Below, in pieces: positions 39,925-52,902 of a stretch of DNA of 64,000 bases. Under the pieces are notes generated by a model. That model was not told the origin of the DNA. It saw only the letters and a program-made list of their open reading frames with translations, and did no database searches. Position 1 is the stretch's first letter. Every line of letters begins with the position of its first letter. This DNA is from Zhengitettix transpicula (taxonomy: Eukaryota; Arthropoda; Insecta; Orthoptera; Tetrigidae): NCBI GenBank assembly GCA_037074705.1, contig CM073595.1, forward strand, positions 69,736,139-69,800,138, read 5' to 3'. Made by a program: the position numbers and the translations under genes.

Positions 39925-39946
39925 TGTGTGTGTGTGTGTGTGTGTG
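39925..39946. repeat. (TG)11 microsatellite
   Basis: Eleven TG units, about 600 bp upstream of the ZIP transporter start codon. Confidence 0.9.
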
Positions 39947-39949
39947 CGA

Positions 39950-40536
39950 GCGAGTGATTCAGAGCCTTTGAAACAGAACATAAGATTTTCTGTTACCTGG
40001 AATTTAAATTTGATAGTGTCATGTGATTCCTTTGTACTGTCCGAATATAAAGAAAAGCTCTTCAGTGCGGATTAATATCGACAAATTGGTCCGCAGATCC
40101 TAATCTGCAGGCTTCAGTTTGATTTGATACACATGTACTTAACTTATGCAACATAGTAACGGTATCTGTCTGATAAGTTGTGAACAAGATAATTATGAAA
40201 TGTTTAAGACGAGTGATCTCAGTGCGTCTTGAACGCAAAGGCTGAATGAAGGGTAAAGCCATTATCGACCCACGCCACGTCGTGACATTGATCGTGATCG
40301 TAAGAGCTACCGCGAGGACAGTGAAAGTCCAAAAATATGTAGGCCTACTGCTCTTTGAAACCTCGAGCGAGGTTCTTTGAGAGTGACATTCCAAAACGTT
40401 AAAAGACGGGAAATAGACTACTCGAGAGGAATAAAAATTGTGTTAATCATAATATTGCTATCCCACACTGACTCAATTTTCATTGCTCTGAATCGATTAA
40501 ATTTTTCATTTATGTAGTACTGTTTTTTTTTTATAG
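39950..40536 (+). promoter_or_regulatory. upstream region of the ZIP gene, ending in a 5'-UTR splice acceptor
   Basis: The start codon at 40543 is preceded by a long pyrimidine tract and TATAG at 40532-40536, a good splice acceptor. The first coding exon therefore probably begins at 40537, with a non-coding exon further upstream. I could not place that exon or a promoter. A 110-codon minus-strand frame (40062-40394) has no supporting features. Confidence 0.35.
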
Positions 40537-40542
40537 TTTAAC

Positions 40543-43500
40543 ATGCAGTTAGTTTTCCTGTTGGTGTTCGTTTGGATATGCCAAGGATTTGCTACGAATC
40601 AAACAGTGCATCAGAATGGAAAACTCATTACGTCGATATGCAGCTGTTTTGCGGACTATTCGCAATCATCACAGAACGGATGCAAGGTGAGCTCAACAAC
40701 ACTATATACCGTTATTATTCGTTTGCACGTGGAAAAAGCAGTGGTAAGACATCACCAGATAGTGGAATATCCTTTCTTTTATTTAAAAGAATTTTCCAGC
40801 TCATGTCAAGTATGTTGGGATATGGAATATTTTGAAAATCAATTAATCATGTTAAAATCTTGAAATGCCGTAGATATAATTAATAAACAGATGATAAAAT
40901 GTACATAAAATATACAGCATCATAAAATGAAGAAAGCGGAGTTATAAAAGTGCAGGATAAAAAAAAGTCGTGGTGTAAAATTTATCGAGGTTAGTTAAAA
41001 AACAATTGTAAATAGTCTTCACACGCCAACCAAGCGTAATGAAACTGCGATAAAATAACTACAAAGATATTAACAATGGTATGGAATTATTCAGAAGTAC
41101 GTACATTTCAGTTGCGATAATAAAAAAACCGGTTCAACAACACAGCAGTAACTAATGGATTGACAACTTACAATACCTGGAATATTCCTATACTTGGAAG
41201 CCAGCAAAGTTACACCATTTAAGACCGTGTCACGAGATAAGACTTGTGGATAACGTGTTTAGGAAACGTGATTCAATGTTACGTTAACTACTTCTAGTTG
41301 CAATCGCAGGGCATGGGGGAAACGAGCGTTCTGGGAGTAAACGTCATACAACTTGAACGCATATCAGCTAATAACATCTCAAATTTAATTTTAATAAAAA
41401 TATATATAATATCTTGCTACAAAACAACTGCTTTATATATAATAAAACATTGTTTTCTTTTAACACTTAGCTCAGTTTCAAAATAAAATCTAATAATCTA
41501 TGTCATTAGAATTTTGAAACAGTGTAATGAGGTCTCAATCCACATATGATCTGGTTGCCTTCTTTGAACAGAACCAAAATCACTCCCGACGCCATAGTCA
41601 GATGTTCTGTGAATAAAGTATATTTTATAGAGAATATTGTTGTGTGTTGAATTTCGATGCTTTAGAAGTTCCTACAGAGGAATTTCCTGCCTCGAGAGGC
41701 GCGTGACTGGTCAGAACATATGGTGACGAGGTCCTCCACGTACGGACTTTTTCTCCAACTCACATTCAACAACTTTTATCACTTTTCTCGGATCATAATC
41801 ACCTTGAACTGCCTCTTACATTTTTCTCTGCGTCAACTTTAACTTTTCAACTGACTCTCTCACTTTGCACCAAACATTCCATTCTCTCCAACACTCTTCA
41901 ACTACCTCAAACTTTCTTTGCATTCACTTTTGAAATCTCGGAGAAACGAGAGCCACTTCTGTAACCCCCTCTCTGAGTGTTTCTGAAGAAGGTTAAAATG
42001 AATGAACTATTGTTTTACAGAATATAAATAAGTGTAAACGTAGGACAATTCAGGACACTCGGAGTCAAACAGATGGTGAAAAAGTTCATGACACAATTAA
42101 TTTCATAAATACTCAGTCTATAAAAGTGATTTCAGACTTTTGACAGCTGTTATTTCGTTTACAGAACCATGCTTATTTTATTATTAACAAATTCCAAGTA
42201 GAACCTAAAATTAAATATAAAGTGATGAAATTATTCAAATTGTTAACATTCATTTCTCATTTATTTCTCATGGTTAGAAATAAATTTAGTTCTTATTTAA
42301 GTGCCTCATTGATATATATATGAAAAATTCTTTCAAGTCATTCCGAAATTCTTTAATGCTATCCAACTTATTAAAAGGACATTATCCAAATCATTTACCT
42401 AAAGTCACGTCAATTTTTAAAAATTGCCACGTCATATTGCTACAAAAATTGACATAGGGGGGTAAAACGTTAATCGATAATATATGGACTCAATATTTCG
42501 ATCTTAATTTTTTTATACACGAGTTTTTTAAGTATTACAAATTTATTGAATACAGAGATTATTTTTCAATATTTTCATATTAAAAACAAATATTTGATTT
42601 GCTTTTACAATATTTTTCTTATAATCACTATCACAAGATAACCTGACATTTTTAATACATTTTTTATTTATATCTAATTCACGGCCTTCAGCCTCAAAAC
42701 ATGAATATGTCGGAAAATAACGTAATGAAAGCTACTGTTAAGATATATAAAGTTTTGATATATTTTATCCAAGAAATTTTATACCATTGACAGGAATAAA
42801 GGTTAATTTTAATATAACATTCTTTATTGTATTATTAAGCACACTTTTTTTCTATACTGCAACTTTCAATATTTCAGATTGCCCTGGATGATACGTTGAC
42901 TCTAAATGCGATTCAAAATAGCAGCGTCTCAACAAAGTTAACTTTATTACTCAACGTAGACGAGAATATGTGTATTGGCATCAATCACACACAAAACTTC
43001 ATACAGGAAAGTCCAAGATCGTCTCAAGGTAACGAACAACCGGCAATCTTAATTGCACACATTAGCATAATGTAGTTAACAACGTACGTGTATGTCTTTC
43101 CTTACTAATTAATTTCTTTCATATCCTTATATGTAACTGAAAGTGACATTTTGTTTCGTTACCCAAATGAATGGTTTGTTGCTCGTCGGAATGTTGATGT
43201 GACTATGTTAAACTACTTAACTATCGCAATTATTAAGTAGACCGCCAGTTTTTTGCGTCTCATTATACAATGATACAAAGGAAACGTAAATAAATACTCC
43301 TGTTAGATTTAAGAGAATTATGTAACGTATATAAAATTTGGTCTTGCCATAAAGTTAGGGTACTTCTTTATTATTATTAAAAGTTACATATATTAACTAA
43401 AATAGATCGTAACGTTTCTTCCCTTATATTCGGGGCCTCTATAGACGTATTATTAAAAAAGCTATTTAAATATGTTATATATGTTTAAATTTGAATAATC

Positions 43501-46500
43501 TATTTAAGTGAGAAAGTATAAATACCTCCTTCCAACTTCCACGGCAGAATTTTTTTTCTATTAAAATGTTTATTCAAATTGCTTCTTAAATAATATAACG
43601 TCTGAAGAGGTCCAGAATCGAAGGGAAGAAACATTACGATGTATTTTAGTTAATATATGTAACTTTTAATGTTAATAAATATTCAGACTGTTGGCCAATT
43701 TCTACAAATTTAATATGAGATAGTATTCATTTTAATTTTTAGGGGTTTTCTCTCAATTCTTGAATAGGCTTATTTACTTAATTTAATTTCCATGGACGCG
43801 TTTGTTCCTAAATATAAATAATTCTGTATATTTTATTTATTCATTCTATTACTTTCAATGCGAATAGAGTGAATTACTTTGTTTCACTTAGTAATAGTTT
43901 TAATGTCGATTTTTGAGCAAGTTAATAAAACACAAATTTGTTTTAGCAGAGATATAATATATTGAAATATTTTAAATTCCATGATGATAAGGCAAGTAAA
44001 TCTTAATGAACACATCGGACGAAGGGATGTTTATATCGACATGCATGTATATGTTTTTCTTTCACAATCATCATTACTTGGAGGAAACTTGAAACTAACT
44101 ATGCAAATTATTTTTCTATCACTGCAACTAAACGATTTCATGTCACTTATTAATGTATTCGTTTTCAGTTTGGCTTTATGGAATAATATCAGTAGCCGTG
44201 ATCAGCAGTGCTTCGGCTTTAGGAGTATTTTGTATACCACTATGCAGAAAGTCGTGTTACCAAGGTTTTCTCACCCTATTCATGGGCCTTGCTGTTGGTT
44301 CCCTTCTAGGAAGCGCTTTGTTTCACCTCATCCCTCAGGTATTCATATTATTTATTATTTTATTTAACAAGAAAATATGTTACCAATTCAAACTTATAAT
44401 AAAACTAGGAAGGATTCAAAACTAAATAATTCTCAATAACATTTAAATAATTAAAATTTCAAAAATATTTTAACAATCCAGGTCATTATTGAGAGGATAA
44501 CTATTTTTCAAACATGTATTCTTTGGGCGTACGAAGAGATACATAGTGAAATTTTGAGGCATCCTTAATTGGAAACACCTATATGAAAATCATCAAATTT
44601 TATGTGACGTATAGAGATTCGGACATTCTAAAAATGGCTTAGTAAATTCAGTTTGTTGTTGTTCTCTCTGCGCTGCTTCTCGGGTCCCAGTAGGGGTGAC
44701 TTAAATATTCCCGTTCTACAAGTAAAAATCTTATTTTACAGCTTTAACTAATATTTTAATGTTATATCATTAAAATTTAATGTTAGATAATTAAATTTTA
44801 ATGACATATCATAAAAATTTAAATGACATCATAAAAATTTAATGATATAACATTAAAATTATCAAACTGGTTTAGGTGCATACCGTAATATTTCTAAATA
44901 GTTTAATTCAACGTAAACTATACCTACTAGCACTACGGTGTGAAAATGAATAATATAAACTGTGTTCCAATTTTCAATGGATTTCAGTAGTGAAGTTAAA
45001 AAGGCAGTTTGCCATTATTTCTGCGATAAATCTGTATTACTAATTATTTTGTATGCATCTGCTTATTTTACACCGCTTTAATCCCAATTACTTCTAATTT
45101 ATCGTAATTTATCATTTTACGGTTTGAAAGAGAAATTATGTCAAAATAATTAGGATGAAGTGCACTTGGTAAAGAAACATTTCGTATAGACCTAATTGTT
45201 TATACTTAATACTTCAGATGGACTGTTGCAGTAGTTACACACACAAAAAAGGCCTGAAAAGTAATTTATTCCACAACAAATACAAAAAACAACAATCACG
45301 ATTTTCAGGAATAACATTTTAAATAATTGGATAACTATATAATTTTCTAATCAAGCAACACTTTAATATTTTCTCAATGAAATCCTTCCACTTTCGTATT
45401 AACCTACTAATTAAATTATTTGCCACGTCTGATCTTCTGATTTTTCGGCTTCGTTTTGTGAGTAATATTATTTTTGGACGAGAAAGTGGCTTGAATTCCT
45501 CCAAGATGATTCATTTATGTGAGCTTCGTGAAGAATTACCTTACAGCGAGTTTTTTCCAATTAGTCATGCGTTCACACAAAATTCTATAAATTAATCACT
45601 AATTCTATCTAGCGCAGTGTTTTAACGCCACTTTATTACAAGATAAATCGTAGAATTGTCCTACTTGTTAGTATTTCTTTTCGCGAAATTTAAATTGACA
45701 TCCTCGTCCCAATTTGAGTTCCTCACCAACGTTTTCAAGAGATAAGTTTTTAGTATTGCCTATTGGATATTTTTTTTATAATTACACTTCCTCTATACTT
45801 CATATACTATACAGTCATTTGCGATAAATTTAATAGTATAAATTATCCCCTTTGTTAAATTGTTCGTAAAAGATACAAAAATTGAGGGTCCGATTACGCT
45901 TCCCTGTGGAACACACTTTCCTCCCAGTGTCTCCGTAAATATTCAAATATCAAACGGTCTAATTGCTTCGACCCGTGAATCCTTAAACGGTTCACAAACA
46001 ATGTGTAAAATATCAAATTGGCGAATTTTACGAATAAAATTTTAAAAGTATTTTTAACGTATCTCCTTACGTCAAGAACAAAAAAATTATCTAATCACAA
46101 ATTTGACTATCCCATTGCTGTCGATTCGATTATTTCAATGACATTGTTACGAGAAATCATAAAAACATGGAACTCAATTAATCCGCAAAACGTTGCCGTT
46201 CAATTGATACAATTTTTTAATACTTAAGTATTACATTAAAACTATATGCATTGTATTGCTTTAATACTATTTAATATTAAAACTGAATTTATCAATATAT
46301 TCTTTAATTATTATTGTATACTGGTAATGAGTTTATACACATGTAAATAAATCTCAATAACTTATATCTTTAAAATAACTATTTCCGTTGCCTTTATAAA
46401 TCTTCACACAAGTTTGCCTTTTAGTCTCTAGGGTTGGCGGACAGAGAAAATAAATCAAGCTATTTGAAGGAAATGGCTATGATTATGACTGGCAGTTGGG

Positions 46501-49500
46501 TTTTCTTCATAGTGGACAGGATCCTCAAACTGAAATCTGTAAGTGTGATTAAAATTTTACGATATTGCGTCTTCATATGGAGTATTTACTGCTCAGTATA
46601 AAGTGTAAAACTCGGAATGTTCATCATTATTTGGCTCCTTGAAATACAGGGAAACATCAAAGGCATTTTTGTTCTAATAAACTATTGCTTCTATTTTATT
46701 GGGAAACAAAAATAAAAAAGGGGGGTTAATTATGTTATAAAAATATGAATAAAATTGTAATTCCGGATCGTTTTTGATCTATCGAATCGATGATAACAAA
46801 ACGAGAATAGTTAGTCTCTGTCGAAACGAGAAAAAGTGAACAAACATGGCAGTTTTACACATCACCGTTCAACAAAAACATAGGACTTCCAATGGTGGTC
46901 TCCGGTTACTGGCGTCGTGCAGGAATGGCAGAACTCGATCCTAACTCGCCTGGTCTGGTTATATGCAGTTTAGGCTCTCAATCAATCCATAACCTGGAAT
47001 GAGATAACATTAATTTGAGATCTCACACCAGCATTTAGTTAAAGTTGAATTCGGTTTGCTCATTGCTTAACTAGTTTCTTGCTTGATCTCTCCACGACGA
47101 CTTCTTAATTAAATATAATAACTGGCCTCCTCAGCCTAAAACGTGTTACTGTTCCACCAACGACGGTTTTAAACCATATAACCGGCTCCCTCAGCCAATT
47201 ACATGCCACGAGCATAGACGATTGAACTCATTCTTGGCCTCAATTAACTAGGTAAACGCGAAGACAATAAAATCATGTCTAAAAATTATCTCCACCAAAG
47301 AGACAACTATTGTTCAAACTGAATATAAATAAAGTTTAGGACTTCAGCATTTTTGAAAATATCGCACTCTGATTGGTCCGAGAAACGGAAGCGACGACGT
47401 AATAGTCGAGAATCTTCTAAATACATTTTCAGCGCAATTGAAGGGTGGATTAAAGTTTATTTATACAAATTCCCAGTATCTTTCCCGGCTTATACAATTC
47501 TAGATCATTAATTGAAATTTTTTATCACAATTAACGCACTTAATTTTCGGCCATTATTGTTGTAGTACGTGTACGCAGGAAATGCCGGGCTACACTGTGG
47601 CCGAAATATTGCCGGGATATAGAAATGTGTGGGTGGCAACATATTGGACAGACATAATTGCCGGCAATGTTGAATTTTTGTTGCTCGTTTACAGTATTCA
47701 ACTCGCATGTTTGCGTTATTCATGCTCAGTAAATATTGGAAAAGAAGAATAGAAAATAATATTTAGCTAAGAGTAAATATTACTAAACTCCGAACCACCA
47801 GAGGTTAATTCTCTTTCATTTACATAAATTTTATTAATAATATTAATAATTAGTTTATAATTAAAATGAGTTGATTCTCACAATATATTATTTTATTCTG
47901 AAATCAATTTAAGGTTATACGATACATATTATCGGGTTAATTCATAAATTTGATCACATATGGACTGTGTTTCATTTCTAATGAACCTGGCTTTACGCTT
48001 TACGCGATCGCCCATCTAAATGAAACAGCAGAAAGAAAAGAATTGTTGATTTTTTTCTTACCTTATTCGCTGTCTTTACTCAGACAACGGACTACCCTAT
48101 TAACACTTCCTATCAAAATGCTTAAAACCCTGACATTCCACAGCCACGTGAAGGTGGCAACTTCGGTCTTGTCTAGTGATACGATTTGAGCAGTACAAGG
48201 AAACCATAAAGCTGATGTACAACTCAAATTTATTTGTCCTTGGATAAACGTATCTTGAAGACCCTTTTAACGGAAACTTATTTCTCATTAGTAGCAGTAA
48301 AGTAAATAAAAACATAAATAAGATTGTTGATGTTTCAAAACAGGTGTTCATCATTTTAACTTATCCATCTCCATTTAAGTAAATAAAAATAAAACATTCC
48401 GAGTTTCAGTGACATTCATGATACTGCACTATCCTTGTTATGAGGAAATCTTATAATTCTCATGACAGGTTTACATTGTTGATCTTTTCATTGTCGACTG
48501 AACCTTTGTGCGGCCATCTTGCCCTTCTTCTCAGCACTGGCATCTGATATTTTTATATGACATCACTTATTTCTATTTAGAAAGACACGAGTTAATTCCT
48601 TTTGAGAAGCCTTTGAAATTTTTTTTTTGTAGAGCACATTGGTTTCTTGCGTACCATTTAATTCACTAATCTACTTTAACTTTGTGATATTAATGCAAAA
48701 TTTTGATCTTTCGATGCTACTTATCCTATTTTTATGTTCATTTAATAAAATCAGAGAATTGATTTTTTTTCTGTATCATTGTACCAGAAGCAGTTCAAGG
48801 AAACACATTGCTATATTATGAATCAAATTAAATAATGAACAAAACTTCTACTTTATCCTTACAATATCAGACTCATTCAGTACTTTAGAAACTAGGCTTT
48901 TCTTTGCGGTCTCTGGAATAGTAATATGTCAATTTCGTTAGTGATTTTCTCAATACTATTCACAGAACTTAAAACTAGTTTTTTTCAACTCATGATATAT
49001 TTTATCGGTTATTATAACTGTTGAGAAAAATCCTTTCGTTGAAACAATGTTCAATCAGAAATACACACACCTCTGTACAAAACGTAACTTTTATTGAGAA
49101 AACACTGATGCGTACACAGAAGTCCGAAAAACTACACATCAACAGAGTAGTGATCCAAAACGAAGAGACACATGCAACAACAAACCTAAAAGTAAAGTTT
49201 TATTTCTAACATAATGTTATTATTTAATGAATTAATCAGGTTCCAGGGAGCATCAAGACTTCTGTTATAAACTTGCAAACAATTTCAACACCAGTGGAAC
49301 ATGCACCACTCTGCCAGGCAGATCACCAATGCAATGGAGAAGTAAGTTCTTTTTTAATTTTTAATATTTACACTGAAGGAACTTATAAATTAATATTAAA
49401 TTATATTTAATAATTGATTATAAATTGAATTATAATTCAGAAATCATGTTAAACTGAGCTGATACTTTTTTTCTCTTAAATAAAATCTCTTTATTTCACC

Positions 49501-52500
49501 TAATTATAATCAGTTTCATAGAACATTCTGAAGACTTACATATGATCCAGTCTGTTTATTAGAAACTTTATCACCATATTTATCTGTATGCTGAAATTTT
49601 GAAGCATTACTTCATCAATAAAATGGTTATTATCAACTAGATATCAAAATAGTGTGTCAGTGTCTAGTTGATAATAACTATTTTAATTATGAAATAATGC
49701 TGAAAAAAGTCAGAATACTGATACAGAGTACCCCCCAAAAAAATAACGCAAAGAGTTCCAAAAGAATGCAATAACAAATGTAGAATCAGAGTGCAAAAAT
49801 TTTAAAAGTGTCTAGTAGAAATGGCTAGTCTAATATGTCGTAAAACAAGTTAAAAAGTAAAGGATAAGGAAACAATATGGTGATGAAAGAGTTAAGGGAA
49901 GTATCAAGGAGCGAAACGAAGCCATGAAAGAAAGAGGTAAACAGAATCAAAAAGTGACAAAAGACAAGGGGCAGATTAGGGAGCTTGAGAGAATATAAAG
50001 AGAATAAAAGCTAATATTAAAAAGGATAGTAAAAGAAGAAACGGAATCATACTGGAATGAATTCACAGCCAAAATAGAAGCAGAGGGCAGAGGAAACATG
50101 AAGTTGCTGTGCAGAACCATAAAAGAAAAAGGAACAGTTCAGAAAGAAGAGTTGAGAATATATTTAGCAATCTATACAATTGGGGGGGGGGATGTAAGAC
50201 TAACAGGTATAAATAGAGAACACAAAATATTTAACCACCTATAAAATTGGGAGAGACAGAGACTTCCCTCAAAAGTATGTACAGGGATAGATCTAGTCAG
50301 TGTAGACATGATAAAGACAGCTGGAGGTTGGGGAACACAGTGGTTACACAAAGTACTGAATGCAGTATGAAAGGAAACCTAAATACTGGAGGACTGAACC
50401 AAAGGCGTTTAAGAACGGGAACAAAAACAAATGTGCAAATTATAGAGGAATAACACTGTTGTCACATGGATTAAAAATAATTGAGAAAATAATGAGAAAA
50501 GGTTTACAAAAATAATTGAATCCCAGCTAGAAGGGGAACAGTACGGGTTTAGAAGTAATAGAGTAACAACAGACCTTATCTTTATACTAAAAATGTTAAT
50601 GGAGAATCACTGGCAAAAGACCTCATCCTTCTTTTTATAGATATTGAAAAAGTCTATGGCAGTGTAAAGATAGAGAGAAAAATTGGAATGCTTCAAGAAC
50701 AGGGGAGTAAATCTCAGTCAAATCATAAAAACATTTTATTTGATCATGTGACTGTTTTAATTGTGAAGTAATTGTTCAAATAAAATGTTCTAGTATATGT
50801 GAAGACAGTAAAATGCCACAGCTTCTGCAAAATAGACTTGATCCCAAGCATGTAAACACAATTTTAAACAAAACTGACAACAGTAAGGTGAAATGTCCTA
50901 CTGACATAATATAGAAACTTAAATTGTAAAATGTATTTTGAAATTAATGGGTCATTAAACAAGTATAAATATTTTCAGAAACTTATTGACCATGAGACAA
51001 ACAATAATAAAAATGTAAAAATGAAACGTTCAAAAATAACACCACTATCGTGGATGATTATACTTGGTGATGCCATTCACAATTTTATTGATGGATTGAC
51101 CATTGGTGCAGCATACAACAACAGTTTAGCATCAGGAATCAGTCTAACTGTGGCTGTTTTTTGTGAAGAAGCACCTCATGAGTTAGGTATGTATTATTTA
51201 TAAACCATGGAATATAATTTTGTTGTAAGAATGGAAAATAGTCCTAGGATAATTGAATATGAATGAGATGATGATTTTTTAAATTAGAAACCAGCTAAAG
51301 TTGTAGTTGATATTTTGTTTTACACACACCATTAATTTATTGATTCATATCATATATAGTAGGTGAGTTAGGCGGTCTTTATCATAGTGTTCCTGTTAAT
51401 AAATTGTAATAATTTTATAAACACAAGATTAAAAAATAAAATCATGAAAACACTGCCTTCATGACAACTAGATGCTAATTAGATATTTGTTGAATGAAGT
51501 AGTAAATGCAGTAATTGATGTTATAAGAATATAATATCTTGAACAATAATAAGAACTTATTACTAATTAGGCTAATGACCTGGTGTTATTTGCAACAAAT
51601 AACTAATTCTATCATATCATTACTGCATTTGATATTCAGGATGATTATAAAGACAAAAGTTGAAACTATTACTATAGTCATATATAGTTTCATTTAAATG
51701 CTAATCAATTTATTAAGTTTAAGAATGATTTCACAACAGAGAACATTATTAAATTAAATTCATTTTAATAATAAGTTATTTCATCACATTATTAATTTTA
51801 AAAACAGACGTTGTATATTTTTCATTTGAATTCTTTCTATTTCAGGAGACTTAGCTGTTTTACTTAATTCAGGAATGAGTTTGAAGAGAGCTGTTATGTT
51901 CAATCTTATATCAGCCTTGACCTCATTTATTGGACTAGCAATTGGCATATTAATAACTCCTATCGATACAGATTCATATATATTTGCATTTGCAGGTGGA
52001 ATGTTCCTATACATATCTCTTGGAGCGATGGTACGTAATTGGTTATTAGAATGTATTTATTTTATCATGAGTCATTTAAATATTGTTTTAATACTTTATA
52101 ATGTATCAAATATTATGATTGCATTATTTTCATATTATATTATATGATACAATTGCAAAAGTTTTTAATTTCACCCTGACATTATTGTTTTCAAATTGAT
52201 GGCCAACTGTGTGGCTTAATATTCAAAATACTGATTTAAATCTATATAATTTGGATTTCAACATTTCTGAAGCTCTTTTGCTGTTACATTTTCGATATGT
52301 TAATTTCCTGTATTCAATTCTATACACATGTATACCAAACATATACAAAGAGAACATAGATTAATCTCTATCATCTGATGCCAATGAATTCAAGCACAAC
52401 AGTAACTAGTTCTAATTTTCAAAATCAATAATTTCTCCTTGCTCTCATTGGTCAATCAAATTTCCATTCACAAGTTGTTCACAGGAGCAAAAACTAATGT

Positions 52501-52902
52501 TTACACATTATTTATGCAGTTTCAGACAATTTGAAAACTGAAGCAATCTCCTATTAATAAAATATATAATGCAAAGTTATTTCTTTTTTAACTTACAGAA
52601 TTAATAAAACTTTTTTTTGCAGCAATAACTAAACAAATGTGATTTTTTCATTTATTTACAAAACTGTTACTGTAGGTTTATGAGTGCATTCTGATTGAGT
52701 TATTTGTAGAAAATAATTGGTAATGTCTTTCTGTTTATAGCTGAGAGAGATGAATGAAATTTCAGAAGAAGCTAACAAGATTAGCCGACTGAAATCAATA
52801 TATGTATTGATTTTGCAGAATATTGGTTTGATTATTGGTTCAGTGTTATTATATACTTTAGCACTATTCCAGGACGATATTAATGTTGTGATATTTTTAT
52901 AA
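40543..52902 (+). CDS. ZIP metal transporter, SLC39A8/14-like, 8 coding exons, 411 aa
   Basis: Exons with matching phase: 40543-40686, 42878-43028, 44169-44338, 46425-46538, 49240-49341, 50979-51186, 51846-52030, 52741-52902. Residues 1-17 form a signal peptide. The ectodomain (to about 98) has paired cysteines (33, 35, 47, 80) and sequons at N19, N62 and N84. Helices I-III lie at about 100-190; a short loop (194-246) is poor in histidine. Helix IV carries HNFIDG (261-266) and helix V CEEAPHELGD (289-298). In most LZT-type ZIPs the first position of the helix V motif is H; E there is the mark of ZIP8 and ZIP14, which import Zn, Fe and Mn (and Cd) into the cytosol. At 411 aa it is shorter than vertebrate ZIP14, mainly in the ectodomain and loop. 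Introns hold several repeats. Confidence 0.94.
41640..42010. repeat. possible interspersed repeat in ZIP intron 1
   Basis: A C/T-rich, GC-richer segment inside AT-rich intron, with sharp composition edges (CCTCGAGAGGCGCGTG near its start). No second copy was found in the window, so repeat status is inferred from composition only. Confidence 0.25.
43370..43677. repeat. inverted-repeat element in ZIP intron 2 with hammerhead-like ends
   Basis: The left arm (about 43370-43452) and right arm (about 43590-43677) are imperfect reverse complements sharing AAAAGTTACATATATTAACT and CTTCCCTT. Reading the arm outward gives CGT, CTGAAGA, a short stem-loop, GAAACGTT, ACG. The CGT/ACG pair can form inner stem I. 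Each copy has lost one core element: the left has CTATAGA for CTGAAGA, and the right has GAAACATT for GAAACGTT. A composite of the two fits the hammerhead rule. Confidence 0.6.
44754..44858. repeat. AT-only hairpin with 21-bp perfect arms, ZIP intron 3
   Basis: 44754-44774 and 44838-44858 are exact reverse complements (TTTTAATGTTATATCATTAA and so on). The loop holds further partial copies of ATTTTAATG, so the structure grew from a small tandem and inverted array. Confidence 0.9.
45310..46230. other. intron 3 stretch with several open frames, unassigned
   Basis: Open frames at 45377-45595, 45860-46045 and 46018-46227 follow one another on the plus strand and could be remains of one retroelement frame broken by frameshifts. 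No diagnostic motif was found. Confidence 0.2.
47118..47210 (+). repeat. diverged 60-bp tandem pair in ZIP intron 4
   Basis: AACTGGCCTCCTCAGCC (47120) recurs as AACCGGCTCCCTCAGCC (47180), exactly 60 bp later, with similar following bases. A weaker relative (GGCCTTCAGCCT) lies near 42683. Confidence 0.4.
49620..49684. repeat. 22-bp-arm hairpin in ZIP intron 5
   Basis: 49626-49641 and 49663-49678 are exact reverse complements (GTTATTATCAACTAGA); the arms extend to about 22 bp with one mismatch. The loop is about 21 bp. Confidence 0.9.
49860..50760 (+). pseudogene. LINE reverse transcriptase remnant in ZIP intron 5
   Basis: Plus-strand frames, broken by stops and shifts, read CANYRGITLLSHGLKIIEK (near 50435), then an EQYGF block (near 50535) and a FIDIEKAYD-like block (near 50640). 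These are the conserved N-terminal motifs of non-LTR reverse transcriptases, of a type seen in RTE- and BovB-like elements. Residues before 50400 look like the linker ahead of the polymerase. The YADD catalytic motif is not reached. The insertion lies in the same orientation as the gene and is inactive. Confidence 0.75.

Noticed and set aside
40062..40394. 110-codon minus-strand frame upstream of the ZIP gene
   Set aside because: One hydrophobic stretch but no homology and no splice or promoter support; it lies in the ZIP 5' region.
41985..42000. CTGAAGAAGG word in ZIP intron 1 as another hammerhead
   Set aside because: No GAAAC box follows at a workable distance and no stem II can form.
44153..44425. 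Reading the ZIP helix I-II exon as a separate gene starting at an internal ATG
   Set aside because: The exon joins in phase to exons on both sides; the ATG lies in the intron before the acceptor at 44168.
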